DNA from: Micromonospora arborensis
GTDB taxonomy: Bacteria; Actinomycetota; Actinomycetes; Mycobacteriales; Micromonosporaceae
Reading direction: 5' to 3'
DNA: 53,866 bases
Assembly: GCF_003205615.1 (NCBI RefSeq)
Contig: NZ_PYBV01000038.1
Coordinates: 1 to 53,866 of the forward strand
Both the position numbers and the translations under genes were made by a program. Numbering within the stretch: the first letter of the stretch is position 1; each line of letters starts with the position of its first letter. Below are positions 1 through 7,427 of this stretch, piece by piece. Under the pieces are notes generated by a model. It saw only the letters and a list, made by a program, of their open reading frames with translations, searched no databases and was not told the DNA's origin.

Positions 1-125
1 GGCGCGGGTGGGAGTCGTGGGGGGGGGGGGGGGCGGGGGGGGGCCGGGGGGGGGGGGGTGGGGGGGGGGGGGGGGGCGGGGGGGGGGGGGGGGGGGGGTG
101 GGGGCGGGGGGCGGGGGGGAGGGCG
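1..125. repeat. G-rich low-complexity tract at window edge
   Basis: About 110 bases of almost uninterrupted G with scattered C, T and A. The tract lies inside an open minus-strand frame that continues from the neighbouring hydrolase, where it would encode a proline/alanine/histidine-rich tail. Such a tract is hard to sequence, so the exact base count, and therefore the reading frame, is unreliable. It could be a true G-tract or an assembly-end artefact. Confidence 0.8.
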
Positions 126-862
126 TGGGCGGGGTGGGGGGGGGTCTTGCAGGGTGGGGGTGGGGTGGTCAGCCAGGTGATGGCGGTGTCGCGGATCGGG
201 GTGGGGATCTCGTGGCCGCCGTGGAACTCCTCGTAGGTGACCTCGTAGCCGAGGCCGTGCAGGTGTGGGACGAGCCGGCGGCTGCACACGTCGATGGGCA
301 GCACCCGGTCGTCCACACCGTGCGACACGAAGATCCGTGGACGGCCGTGCGTCGCCGGTGGCGCGGCGAAGCCGGGTGAGAAGGCCAGCACCGCGTCGAC
401 CAGGTCGCCGTTGGCCAGGCCCAGCGACAGCGCGTACGAGGCGCCGTCGGAGAAGCCGCCCAGCGTCACGTCGCGCACCGGGTAGCCGTCGAAGGCGGAC
501 GCGAACAGGCCGTCGATACGCTCGACGTCCGCGCCGAAGCCGCCGGCGATCAGGTCCCAACTCGCCGCCGACGACTGTGGGGCGACCAGCAGCAGGTGGT
601 GCGCGTCCGCGACAGGTAGGAGCAGGTCCAGCCCCTGCCGCGCCGAGCCGCCCGCACCGTGCAGGAGTAGCACCAACCGGTACGCCGAGGCGTCGGTTGC
701 CGGCTCCGGGGCGTACGCCATCGCCAACCGCTCACCGTCGGGGCCGGTCATCGGCACGAGCCCGGTGGGTGCCGGTGCCACCGGCGGGTGGCGGCGAGCG
801 GTCAACCGGCCGCGCCGAGGCCCCTGCGCGGGATCCCACTGCGACGGGGAGGAGTCGGACAC
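1..862 (-). CDS. Alpha/beta-hydrolase (carboxylesterase/phospholipase-like), 3' end unresolved
   Basis: The frame reads as an alpha/beta-hydrolase. It has an oxyanion region LLLHGAGGSA, a nucleophile elbow GFSDG (Ser), an acid in HGVDDRV and a terminal histidine in GGHEIP, in the right order for the Ser-Asp-His triad. This resembles the dienelactone hydrolase/phospholipase-carboxylesterase group, and the substrate is unknown. The chosen start is GTG at 862, preceded by GAGGAGGG at 876-869; an in-frame ATG at 751 is a weaker alternative. The fold is complete by about position 160. No stop is met before the window edge, and the frame runs through the G-tract as a Pro-rich tail, so the true C-terminus is unknown. 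No signal peptide is visible. Confidence 0.75.
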   Translation of the reverse strand, partial: MSDSSPSQWDPAQGPRRGRLTARRHPPVAPAPTGLVPMTGPDGERLAMAYAPEPATDASAYRLVLLLHGAGGSARQGLDLLLPVADAHHLLLVAPQSSAASWDLIAGGFGADVERIDGLFASAFDGYPVRDVTLGGFSDGASYALSLGLANGDLVDAVLAFSPGFAAPPATHGRPRIFVSHGVDDRVLPIDVCSRRLVPHLHGLGYEVTYEEFHGGHEIPTPIRDTAITWLTTPPPPCKTPPHPAHALPPAPRPHPPPPPPPPPPPPPPPPPRPPPAPPPPHDSHPR

Positions 863-966
863 GGCGTCCCTCCTCGCGGTCGACGGAATGCCCGACGCGG
901 TTACCCGGCCCGCCAGGGGTTATTCGTCAGGGCTCGCCGGTCGGACACCTCGGCCGTCGTACACCG

Positions 967-1593
967 TTATTTGTCGAAGCGGATCTCGACCCGGCGGTTC
1001 TTCGCCCGGCCGGCCGGGTTGTCCCGGCCGTCCGGGGTGGTCTCCACGGCGATCGGCTCGTCCTCGCCGTGACCGGCGGCCTGCAGGGTCACCGAAACGC
1101 CGGCCAGCAGGGCGTCGAGCGCGGCCCGGACGCTTTCGGCACGCCGTCTCGACAGTTCCTGGTTGTCGGTCGGGTTGCCGATCCCGTCCGTGTGCCCGTC
1201 GATCCGGACCACGCCCCTGGCCTGCTGGCGGATCCGTTCGGCGACCTGAGTCAGCCGCTGCTGCGCGGCCGGAGACAGGTCGGCCTTGCCGAACGCGAAC
1301 AGCACGTCGGCGCCGAGGATCAACTCGACCCGGTTGGAGCTCTCGGCCTCGGTGCTGTCACCCTCGACGCTGCCGGTGATGACGAAGACGTCCAGCGCCG
1401 GTGTCACCACGTCGAGCACCGGAGCTGTCACCTTCCCGTCGCCGGCTCCGAGCCGTGGCCCGTCCACCACCAGCGTCGGTGGGCCGAACATGTCGCCGGG
1501 TGCCGCCCACGCCGGCGCGGGGCAACTGAGCAGCAGACCGGCGACGACCGTGACGGCGACCGGCCCGCGTGGACGGCTAACCGAGCGGAACAT
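967..1593 (-). CDS. OmpA-family peptidoglycan-associated secreted protein
   Basis: 208 residues. The N-terminus is a signal peptide (Arg-rich start, hydrophobic VAVTVVAGLLLSC, AWA-AP cleavage site). The C-terminal half is an OmpA-like domain: DVLFAFGKADLSPAAQQ, the peptidoglycan-contacting stretch IDGHTDGIGNPTDNQELSRRRAESV, and a C-terminal NRRVEIRF. In actinobacteria such proteins bind the cell wall outside the membrane. The start lies 17 nt inside the end of the upstream lipoprotein gene, so the two are probably co-translated. The domain call is firm; the physiological role is not known. Confidence 0.88.
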   Translation of the reverse strand: MFRSVSRPRGPVAVTVVAGLLLSCPAPAWAAPGDMFGPPTLVVDGPRLGAGDGKVTAPVLDVVTPALDVFVITGSVEGDSTEAESSNRVELILGADVLFAFGKADLSPAAQQRLTQVAERIRQQARGVVRIDGHTDGIGNPTDNQELSRRRAESVRAALDALLAGVSVTLQAAGHGEDEPIAVETTPDGRDNPAGRAKNRRVEIRFDK

Positions 1594-2191
1594 TCTCGAA
1601 CACCGGAATCTGCGGGATGGTCAGGTCGACGGCGGTCACGTCCGCCGGTGGGGCCCCGAACGTGGCGAAGAGATCGGTCGTCTGCTGCGGCTTCACGAAC
1701 ACCGCTTCCAAGTTGGACGAGGCGAGAAACTCCTCGTTGGCGTTCCGCGCCACCAGGTACTGCTTGTGGTTCTTGCGGTCCAGCAGGTACAGGCCGGAGA
1801 AGGCCTGTTTGTTGTTGACGCTTCTGGTCTGCCCGGCGAAGGTGTTGTCGATCTGCCAACCCGACGAGTTGCCCTGGCCTTCCGGCGTCAGGTTCGTCAG
1901 TCGGACGTTCACCGTCACGAAACCTTGGTCCCGGCGTGGCCCGAACAGCTCGACCTTGAGCGGTACGACGTGGCCCGCGTGGCTGACCTGCGCCTGGACC
2001 GTCGCGACGACCGGTGCCCGCTCGTCGGGCTTTCCCGGCGCACCGCCGCCGGCGGCGGCCTGCCCGCCGGCAGCGGCCTGGTCCTGATCCGACTTCGTCC
2101 CGAGCCCGCAGCCGCTGGTCACCAGGGTTGCGGTCAAGGCCAGCGTGAGCGCGGTGATCGCCTTGGACAGTCGCACCGTGGTCCTCATCAT
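1577..2191 (-). CDS. Putative secreted lipoprotein
   Basis: 204 residues from ATG 2191 (a second ATG follows directly at 2188), with a GGGGA ribosome site a few bases upstream. The N-terminus MMRTTVRLSKAITALTLALT followed by TLVTSGC is a lipoprotein signal with the lipidated Cys about 27 residues in. A short Gln/Ala/Gly-rich spacer (AAAGGQAAAGGGAPG) follows, then a beta-rich domain with no family I can name. It overlaps the OmpA-family gene by 17 nt, suggesting the two exported proteins act together at the cell envelope. A longer in-frame extension to 2302 exists but lacks signal-peptide logic. Confidence 0.8.
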   Translation of the reverse strand: MMRTTVRLSKAITALTLALTATLVTSGCGLGTKSDQDQAAAGGQAAAGGGAPGKPDERAPVVATVQAQVSHAGHVVPLKVELFGPRRDQGFVTVNVRLTNLTPEGQGNSSGWQIDNTFAGQTRSVNNKQAFSGLYLLDRKNHKQYLVARNANEEFLASSNLEAVFVKPQQTTDLFATFGAPPADVTAVDLTIPQIPVFENVPLG

Positions 2192-2402
2192 TCGTGTCCC
2201 CGTTTCCGGGCCTGGCGCCACGGCGGCGGAACCGTGCCCAGTTCCCTGGTTTGTTCCACCCTGCCATCCGTTGATCATGCCGCGTTCGCCAGGGGTGGGC
2301 ATGGCCGCGCCGACCGCGTCGAGCGTTGCGTCTTCGGCGCCGGGCGTGGGGTTTCGGGCGCCGTCGCGTCACCGGATCCGTGACCGGGTGGCACCCCCGG
2401 GG

Positions 2403-3392
2403 TCAGGCGCTGGCCCGGGCCACCAGGGCGGACGGGAAGAGGGTCACCGGCACGGCCGGACGTCCGTCCAGCAGGGCGGTGGCCGCGGCGGCGGCGATCC
2501 GCCCCACCGGGTGACTCGCGGTGGTCAGCGCGGGGGCGGTCATGCCGGCCAGCGGGATGTCGTCGAAGCCGGCGACCGCGACGTCACCCGGCACGCGTAC
2601 GCCGGCGTCCCGCAGGCCCGCGATCACCCCGAGCGCGGTGTCGTCGCTGATCGCGAAGATCGCGTCGACGTCCGGCCAGCGGTGCAGCGCCTCGCCGGCG
2701 GCCACCCGGCCGCGCGCTGCGGTGAAGTCCCCTGGCAGCTCCCGTTCCGGCAGGCCGGCGTGGCCCATGAGTCGACGGTACGTCTGCACGGGGCGCTGCG
2801 CGCAGGGCAGCCACCGGGGGCCGGTCACCATGGCGATGCGACGGCGACCCGTCGCGTACAGGTGGCGCAGCACCGCCTCGGCGCCGGCGCCGTTGTCGAC
2901 GTCGAACGAGGGCACCGTCTGCGACCCGACGCCGATCGAGACCACCCGGCCACGGAGCGACCGGGGCACGGCATCCAGCACGTCCTCGGTGGTGTTGACC
3001 AGAATCACCCCGCAGACGGTGCGATCCCCGCCGAGCTGCTCGAGGCCACGTGGGTCGCCCAGGGGCAGCCAGTGCAGCGCCACCCCGACGCCGGTGGCCG
3101 TGCAGACCCGGGCGGCCGAGCCGACCACCTGGTGGACGTACGGGTCTTCCAGCACCGCCGCGCTGGTCCCCAGGACGGCCACGACCAGTCGTACGCCGCC
3201 GCCGCGGACCAGTGCCCGGGCGGCCGGGTTGGGGACGTAACCGAGCTGGTCGACGGCGGCCGTGACCTGTTGCCGGGCGGCCGGCGACGCGAACCCGGTG
3301 CCGGCGACCACCCGCGACGCGGTGGACCGGGACACCCCGGCGACCCGCGCGACGTCCTCGAGGGTGGCCGGTCGGTGTGCCGCTGTCGTCAT
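2403..3392 (-). CDS. LacI-family transcriptional regulator
   Basis: 329 residues. The N-terminal LacI helix-turn-helix is clear (TLEDVARVAGVSRSTASRVVAG, then the hinge region GYVPNPAARAL). The periplasmic-binding-protein-like effector domain follows and ends in GFDDIPLAG with later ATALLDGRP, as is typical of the family. AGGAGG sits 5 nt upstream of ATG 3392. It is divergent from an MFS transporter gene, and a LacI-type palindrome lies between them at 3489-3502, so it very likely represses that transporter and possibly itself. The inducer cannot be read from sequence; a sugar or sugar-like ligand is usual for the family. Confidence 0.92.
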   Translation of the reverse strand: MTTAAHRPATLEDVARVAGVSRSTASRVVAGTGFASPAARQQVTAAVDQLGYVPNPAARALVRGGGVRLVVAVLGTSAAVLEDPYVHQVVGSAARVCTATGVGVALHWLPLGDPRGLEQLGGDRTVCGVILVNTTEDVLDAVPRSLRGRVVSIGVGSQTVPSFDVDNGAGAEAVLRHLYATGRRRIAMVTGPRWLPCAQRPVQTYRRLMGHAGLPERELPGDFTAARGRVAAGEALHRWPDVDAIFAISDDTALGVIAGLRDAGVRVPGDVAVAGFDDIPLAGMTAPALTTASHPVGRIAAAAATALLDGRPAVPVTLFPSALVARASA

Positions 3393-3488
3393 CGTCGCCT
3401 CCTGCGGCGGCCCGTCCGGTCGGACAAACGCCTGCTCACATCATGCCCCGGCCGGCCCACCGCCGGTAAGGGGCGTATCCGCTTGTGG

Positions 3489-3502
3489 TGGTAGCGCTCT
3501 CA
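3489..3502. promoter_or_regulatory. LacI-type operator
   Basis: TGGTAGCGCTCTCA is a 14-bp imperfect palindrome centred on AGCGCT. This is the usual core of LacI-family operators in actinobacteria. It lies between the divergent LacI gene (start 3392) and the MFS gene (start 3552). Confidence 0.7.
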
Positions 3503-3551
3503 GGTGTGCGATCGTCCCGAGAGAACACCCCGAGAAAGAGGACCTGCCTCC

Positions 3552-4814
3552 GTGAGCGCCCCCACCAGTCGACCCGCTGCCCCGGCCACCGCACCGCCGC
3601 CTTCGCGGGCTGTGCTGCTCGCCCGCAACGGCGTCGCCGTCACCTTCACTCTCAACGGGCTGGCCGTCGGTAGCTGGTTCTCCCGGGTGCCGGCGGTCCG
3701 TGAGGCGTTGGACCTCTCCGCCGGCCGGCTCGGGCTGCTCCTGCTGGCGATGAGCGTCGGCGCGCTACTCGCCATGCCCACCTCCGGCCTGCTCGCCCAG
3801 CGACTCGGCGCCGCCCGCACGGTGACCCTGGCGACGGTGCTGGTCGCGGTCGGCCTCACCGTGGCGGGGCTGGGTGCCACGATGACCGGGTCGTTCGCCG
3901 TCGTCGCGCTCGGGTTGGCCACCTTCGGCTACGGCTCCGGCGCCTGCGACGTGGCGATGAACGTCGAGGGCGCGGCGGTGGAACGCCGGCTGGGTCGGAC
4001 GATCATGCCCCGTTTCCACGCGGGGTGGAGCCTCGGGTCGGTGGCCGGCGCGGGGCTGGGCGCCCTGGCAGCCCGGTTCGACGTGCCGGTCGGCACGCAT
4101 CTCGTGACGGTCGCGGTGGTCGTGTTGACCGGCACCGTACTCGCCGCCCGGACGTTCCTGCCCGTGGCCAACGATCACACCGGCGACCCGGCGGACGCCA
4201 CCCCGGCTGCCCGTCGCCGTGCGCAGCTCGCCGCCTGGCGGGAGCCGCGCACCCTGCTGATCGGGTTGTTCGTGCTGGTGGCGGCGTTCACCGAGGGTGC
4301 CGCCAACGACTGGCTGGCAGTGGCGTTCATCGACGGACGGGACCTGAGCGAGGCCGCCGGCGCGGCGGTCTTCGGTGTCTTCGTGGTGGGCATGACCGTC
4401 GGGCGCACCGCCGGCACCATCGCGCTGGACCGGTGGGGTCGGGTGCCGGTGCTCACCGGCACCATCGGGCTCGCCGTCGTCGGGGCGGGCCTGGCCGTGC
4501 TGGCCGGGTCGGGGCCGGTGGCCATCGTCGGCGTCGCGCTGTGGGGCCTCGGGGCGTCGCTGGGCTTCCCGGTCGGGATGAGCGCGGCGGCCGACGAGGA
4601 GGCGCACGCGCCGGTGCGGGTGAGCGTGGTCGCGGTGATCGGCTACACCGCGTTCCTGGGTGGACCGCCGTTGCTGGGGCTGCTCGGCGACGAGGTCGGC
4701 ACCCTGCGCGCGCTGCTGGTGGTGCCTCTGCTGCTGCTGCCGACCCTGCTGCTGGTGCGTGTGCTGCGCCCGCCGCACGCCGTCGAGACGGCTCCGTCAG
4801 CACACAAAAACTAA
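3552..4814 (+). CDS. MFS transporter (YbjJ/fucose-permease-like)
   Basis: 420 residues from GTG 3552, chosen because AAAGAGGA lies upstream at a usable distance; an earlier in-frame GTG at 3504 abuts the operator and gives an unlikely charged extension. The protein is strongly hydrophobic with about 12 membrane segments. It has the MFS A-motif region GLLAQRLGAARTVTLATV after TM2 and a matching second-half repeat (LDRWGRVPVLTGTIGL). The N-terminal TLNGLAVGSWFSRVPAVREALDLSAGRLG is typical of the YbjJ/fucose-permease group. It is probably repressed by the adjacent LacI regulator. The substrate is not predictable. Confidence 0.85.
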   Translation: MSAPTSRPAAPATAPPPSRAVLLARNGVAVTFTLNGLAVGSWFSRVPAVREALDLSAGRLGLLLLAMSVGALLAMPTSGLLAQRLGAARTVTLATVLVAVGLTVAGLGATMTGSFAVVALGLATFGYGSGACDVAMNVEGAAVERRLGRTIMPRFHAGWSLGSVAGAGLGALAARFDVPVGTHLVTVAVVVLTGTVLAARTFLPVANDHTGDPADATPAARRRAQLAAWREPRTLLIGLFVLVAAFTEGAANDWLAVAFIDGRDLSEAAGAAVFGVFVVGMTVGRTAGTIALDRWGRVPVLTGTIGLAVVGAGLAVLAGSGPVAIVGVALWGLGASLGFPVGMSAAADEEAHAPVRVSVVAVIGYTAFLGGPPLLGLLGDEVGTLRALLVVPLLLLPTLLLVRVLRPPHAVETAPSAHKN

Positions 4815-4887
4815 CCCACGCCGCCGCCGAGCGGTATCGGGTGCGCGGCCGACTGCGCCGCGTACCCGTGCTGGCTATGGTCGCCCG

Positions 4888-5784
4888 ATGCCAACCGACG
4901 AGATCACCGCCGCCGCGGCGGGCAACTGGACCCTGGGCGACCGGACCGTGCACCGGATGGGCTTCGGCTCCATGCGGATCACCGCGAACCCCGACCGCGA
5001 CCGGGCCGTCGCCCTGCTGCGCCGTGCCGTGGAACTGGGTGTCAACCACATCGACACCGCCGCGTTCTACGTCTCACCCGGGGGCACCCTGCGGGTCGGC
5101 ACCGGCCCGGCCCGCTACGCGACCGAGCTGATCCGCGCGGCGCTCGCCCCGTACCCGGAGGATCTGGTGATCGCCACCAAGGTCGGCTTCGGGTACGACC
5201 CGGTGGCCGGCTTCACCGAGGCGCTCACCCCGGCGCAGCTGCGCGCCCAGGTGGAGGAGAACCTCCGTCGGCTCGGCCGTGACCAGCTCGACGTGGTGAA
5301 CCTGCGCCTCGGCCGGGGACCCGGAGCGGTGCCGCTGGTCGACCGGTTCGGCGCCCTCGCCGAGTTGCGCGCCGCCGGGCTGATCCGCCACCTCGGGCTC
5401 TCCAACGCGCGTCCCGAACAGTTGGACGAGGTGGCGGGTGTCGCGCCGGTGGTCTGCGTGCAGAACAACTACGGGGTGGACGCGTACCGGGAGCAGGACG
5501 GGTTCGTCCGGCTCTGCGGCGAGCGGGGCATCGCCTACGTGCCGTTCTTCGCGCTGGCCGGCACCGGTCGGGAGGCGGGCGCGAGCGCCGCGCAGACCGA
5601 GGCCGTCGAGGCGGTCGCCCGCGCCCACGGGGTCACGCCGCAGCAGGTACGCCTGGCCTGGACGCTGCACCAGGGCCCACACGTGCTGGCCATCCCCGGC
5701 ACCGCAGACCCGGAACACCTGGAGCAGAACATAGCGGCCGGAGCCCTACGCCTAACCCCCGAAGACCAAACAAACCTGTCCTGA
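4888..5784 (+). CDS. Aldo/keto reductase with substituted catalytic His
   Basis: 298 residues. The AKR (beta/alpha)8 barrel is recognisable from VHRMGFGSMRI, HIDTAAFY (catalytic Asp and Tyr), VIATKVG (catalytic Lys), GLSNARPEQL and the C-terminal NADPH site LAIPGTADPEHLEQN. The fourth catalytic residue, normally His in a 'QLHR' context, reads VNLRLG here, so Arg or Leu occupies its place. No Shine-Dalgarno site precedes ATG 4888, but TATGGT ends 6 nt before it, consistent with a leaderless transcript. It lies 73 bp after the MFS gene and may be separately expressed. The substrate is unknown. Confidence 0.88.
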   Translation: MPTDEITAAAAGNWTLGDRTVHRMGFGSMRITANPDRDRAVALLRRAVELGVNHIDTAAFYVSPGGTLRVGTGPARYATELIRAALAPYPEDLVIATKVGFGYDPVAGFTEALTPAQLRAQVEENLRRLGRDQLDVVNLRLGRGPGAVPLVDRFGALAELRAAGLIRHLGLSNARPEQLDEVAGVAPVVCVQNNYGVDAYREQDGFVRLCGERGIAYVPFFALAGTGREAGASAAQTEAVEAVARAHGVTPQQVRLAWTLHQGPHVLAIPGTADPEHLEQNIAAGALRLTPEDQTNLS

Positions 5785-6002
5785 CCCCCACCCGCCCCCA
5801 TCCCACCCCGCCCCCGCCCCATCCCACCCCGCCCCCGCCCCAGCCCCCGCCCGGCCCCGGCCCGGCCTCTGGCCCCGGCCCTGGCCCACGTTGATCATGG
5901 GGTTATTGCCATCCAGTCCGGCGTGTCGCGGCAATAACTCCATGATCGACAAGGGCGGGGCGGGGCGGGGCGGGGCGGACGGGGGCGGGGTGGGTGGGTG
6001 GG
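5785..6002. repeat. Large palindromic element between convergent genes (bidirectional terminator)
   Basis: The core arms 5891-5910 and 5930-5949 are 20 nt each with two mismatches (both G-U compatible in RNA) around a 19-nt loop. The arm sequence starts TTGATCATGGGGTTATTGCC. A C-rich stretch lies on the left (5790-5880) and a G-rich stretch on the right (5951-6002), and these can pair to extend the stem. The element fills the gap between two convergent stop codons, so it may terminate transcription from both sides. Its AT-rich core and length also suggest a dispersed genomic palindrome. Confidence 0.75.
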
Positions 6003-6671
6003 TTAGGTGTTTAGCCAGACTCGGAGGGGGCCGGTTGGGGTGAAGCCTGCTTGCAGGGCTGGGGTCAGGTCGGGGGTGGATTCGTAGCCGACCAGTTGTG
6101 CTGCGGGCACGGTGGCGCAGACTCCGTGCCAGATGTCCAGCGGGTCGTTGGTGTGGGTGAACAGGTTGGAGACGCCGTACCGGCCGTCGTCGCCGCTGAG
6201 TATCGCGCCGCCGGTGAGCACACCCCGGTCGTCGTGGCGGGCGAGCACCCGTACCCGTGGGTCGGCCAGGAGCGCCGGGCGGAACAGGGCCCCGCCGCCG
6301 TGCGCCGCTGCCCAGGCCGCCAACTCGTCGGGGGTGCCGACCGGGGTGAGCGGCGCGTCGACCGGTGGTACCGCCGGTGGGCGGTGGATCCACTGGGCGT
6401 CGAAGAGCACCCGGAATCCGTACCCGGACAGGTCGAGGTCGGCGAAGCTGTCCTTCACCGACGCGCCGGGACCCGCGTCGATCCGGGCCAGCAGGGCTTC
6501 GGCGTCGACGCCCGGCCGCAGGGTGACTGCGTCCGGGTACCACGGCGGGGAGCGGCGGGGGACCGACCAGGCGTCGGCGTCGGTACGGCCGGCCAGCCCG
6601 TGGCTGCCGCAGACGATGTCGCACCATTCGGCGTTGTTCCGGGCCGCCGCCGGCCGCACGTCTTTCAGCAC
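6003..6671 (-). CDS. GNAT-like uncharacterised protein
   Basis: 222 residues. I recognise only weak GNAT-type features: RDDRG/GVLTGGAILSGDD-like central strands, and a C-terminal ALQAGFTPTGPLRVWL that resembles the last helix-strand of acetyltransferases. The N-terminal half (WSVPRRSPPWYPDAVTLRPG) is shared with actinobacterial proteins of unknown function. The start is GTG 6671, with no Shine-Dalgarno but TACGCT ending 7 nt upstream, so translation may be leaderless. The right-hand neighbour sequence is one arm of the 26-bp inverted repeat at 6685. No substrate can be assigned. Confidence 0.6.
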   Translation of the reverse strand: MLKDVRPAAARNNAEWCDIVCGSHGLAGRTDADAWSVPRRSPPWYPDAVTLRPGVDAEALLARIDAGPGASVKDSFADLDLSGYGFRVLFDAQWIHRPPAVPPVDAPLTPVGTPDELAAWAAAHGGGALFRPALLADPRVRVLARHDDRGVLTGGAILSGDDGRYGVSNLFTHTNDPLDIWHGVCATVPAAQLVGYESTPDLTPALQAGFTPTGPLRVWLNT

Positions 6672-6684
6672 GCACGGCAGCGTA

Positions 6685-6710
6685 GTACTCCAGCTGTAGA
6701 TCGTGATCTT
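6685..6710. repeat. Inverted repeat arm A (26 bp) flanking the tetR-SDR module
   Basis: This arm begins GTACTCCAGCTGTAGATC and is the reverse complement of 8323-8348 with a single mismatch (25 of 26). It contains the smaller palindrome AGATCACGATCT on the opposite strand. It abuts the -10 box of the GNAT-like gene. Confidence 0.85.
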
Positions 6711-6722
6711 GCCGCGAGGCGC

Positions 6723-7340
6723 TCAGTCTTGCGCCTGGGGCCAGGCGTCCAGTGCCAGTTCTGCCGTTTCGGTGAGCTCCATGGTCGTTGCGCCATCCCG
6801 GGCACGCTGTGACATGCCCTGGATGACTGCGGCAAAGTACGCGGCCAGCGCGCGAGGGTTGGCTGCGGCCGGTAGTTCGCCTTGCTGCTGCGCGGTCGTC
6901 AGGCGTGTTTCGAAGGCGGCCAGGTTCGCGTTGCGCAGATCGCGTAGGAATGCCGCGACCTCGGCGTCTTGGACGGTGACGTTGGTGGCGGCGCTGATGG
7001 TCAGACAGCCGGCCGGGTGGGAGGGGTCGGGGTAGACGGCTGCCGCCTCGCAGAGGATGCGGCGGAACGCGCCGTGGGCTGTGGGCTCCTCTTCCAGGGC
7101 GGTACCGATGAACGCACCGACGGGAGAGCGTCCGTAGGTGTGGACGACCTCTTTGAACAGGGACTTTTTGTCCCCGAACGCCGCATACAGGCTGCCGGGT
7201 TTGATGCCCATTGCCCGAGTCAGCTCGCCGACGGAGGTGGCCTCGTAGCCATGCTCCCAGAACAGTCGGGTGGCGGCCGTCAGGGCTGTCGTGCGGTCGA
7301 ACGCCGGCGGTCGTCCTCGCTTTACGCCTGCTCCACTCAT
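6723..7340 (-). CDS. TetR-family transcriptional regulator
   Basis: 205 residues from ATG 7340. The N-terminal HTH domain reads RGRPPAFDRTTALTAATRLFWEHGYEATSVGELTRAMG..., with the recognition part ending PGSLYAAFGDKKSLF, as in TetR/AcrR proteins. A C-terminal ligand domain follows, with Cys near GCLTISAA as in TetR_C regulators that control short-chain reductases. TATAAT ends exactly 7 nt before the start, so the mRNA is probably leaderless; an upstream in-frame ATG at 7367 would lie within the operator. Paired palindromes at 7354-7365 and 7389-7404 suggest it represses itself and the divergent SDR. Confidence 0.92.
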   Translation of the reverse strand: MSGAGVKRGRPPAFDRTTALTAATRLFWEHGYEATSVGELTRAMGIKPGSLYAAFGDKKSLFKEVVHTYGRSPVGAFIGTALEEEPTAHGAFRRILCEAAAVYPDPSHPAGCLTISAATNVTVQDAEVAAFLRDLRNANLAAFETRLTTAQQQGELPAAANPRALAAYFAAVIQGMSQRARDGATTMELTETAELALDAWPQAQD

Positions 7341-7347
7341 GCCGTTA

Positions 7348-7353
7348 ATTATA
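7348..7353 (-). promoter_or_regulatory. -10 box of tetR
   Basis: The minus strand reads TATAAT, a perfect -10 hexamer, followed by 7 nt and the ATG at 7340. This is the usual spacing for a leaderless actinobacterial transcript. The operator half at 7354-7365 lies directly upstream, where a bound repressor would block RNA polymerase. Confidence 0.65.
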
Positions 7354-7404
7354 GAGCGATCACTCAAGAACGTGTGCTACGTTCATTCTTGAGTCATCAC
7401 TCAA
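7354..7404. promoter_or_regulatory. Double TetR operator in tetR/SDR divergent promoter
   Basis: Site 1, GAGCGATCACTC (7354-7365), is an imperfect palindrome. Site 2, TTGAGTCATCACTCAA (7389-7404), has perfect 6-bp arms. The two share ATCACTCAA as a direct repeat, and ACTCAAGAA (7362-7370) is inverted relative to TTCTTGAGT (7386-7394). One site sits at the tetR -10 box and the other just before the SDR ribosome site. Confidence 0.7.
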
Positions 7405-7427
7405 AAATGCGGAGGCGGACAACAGCC

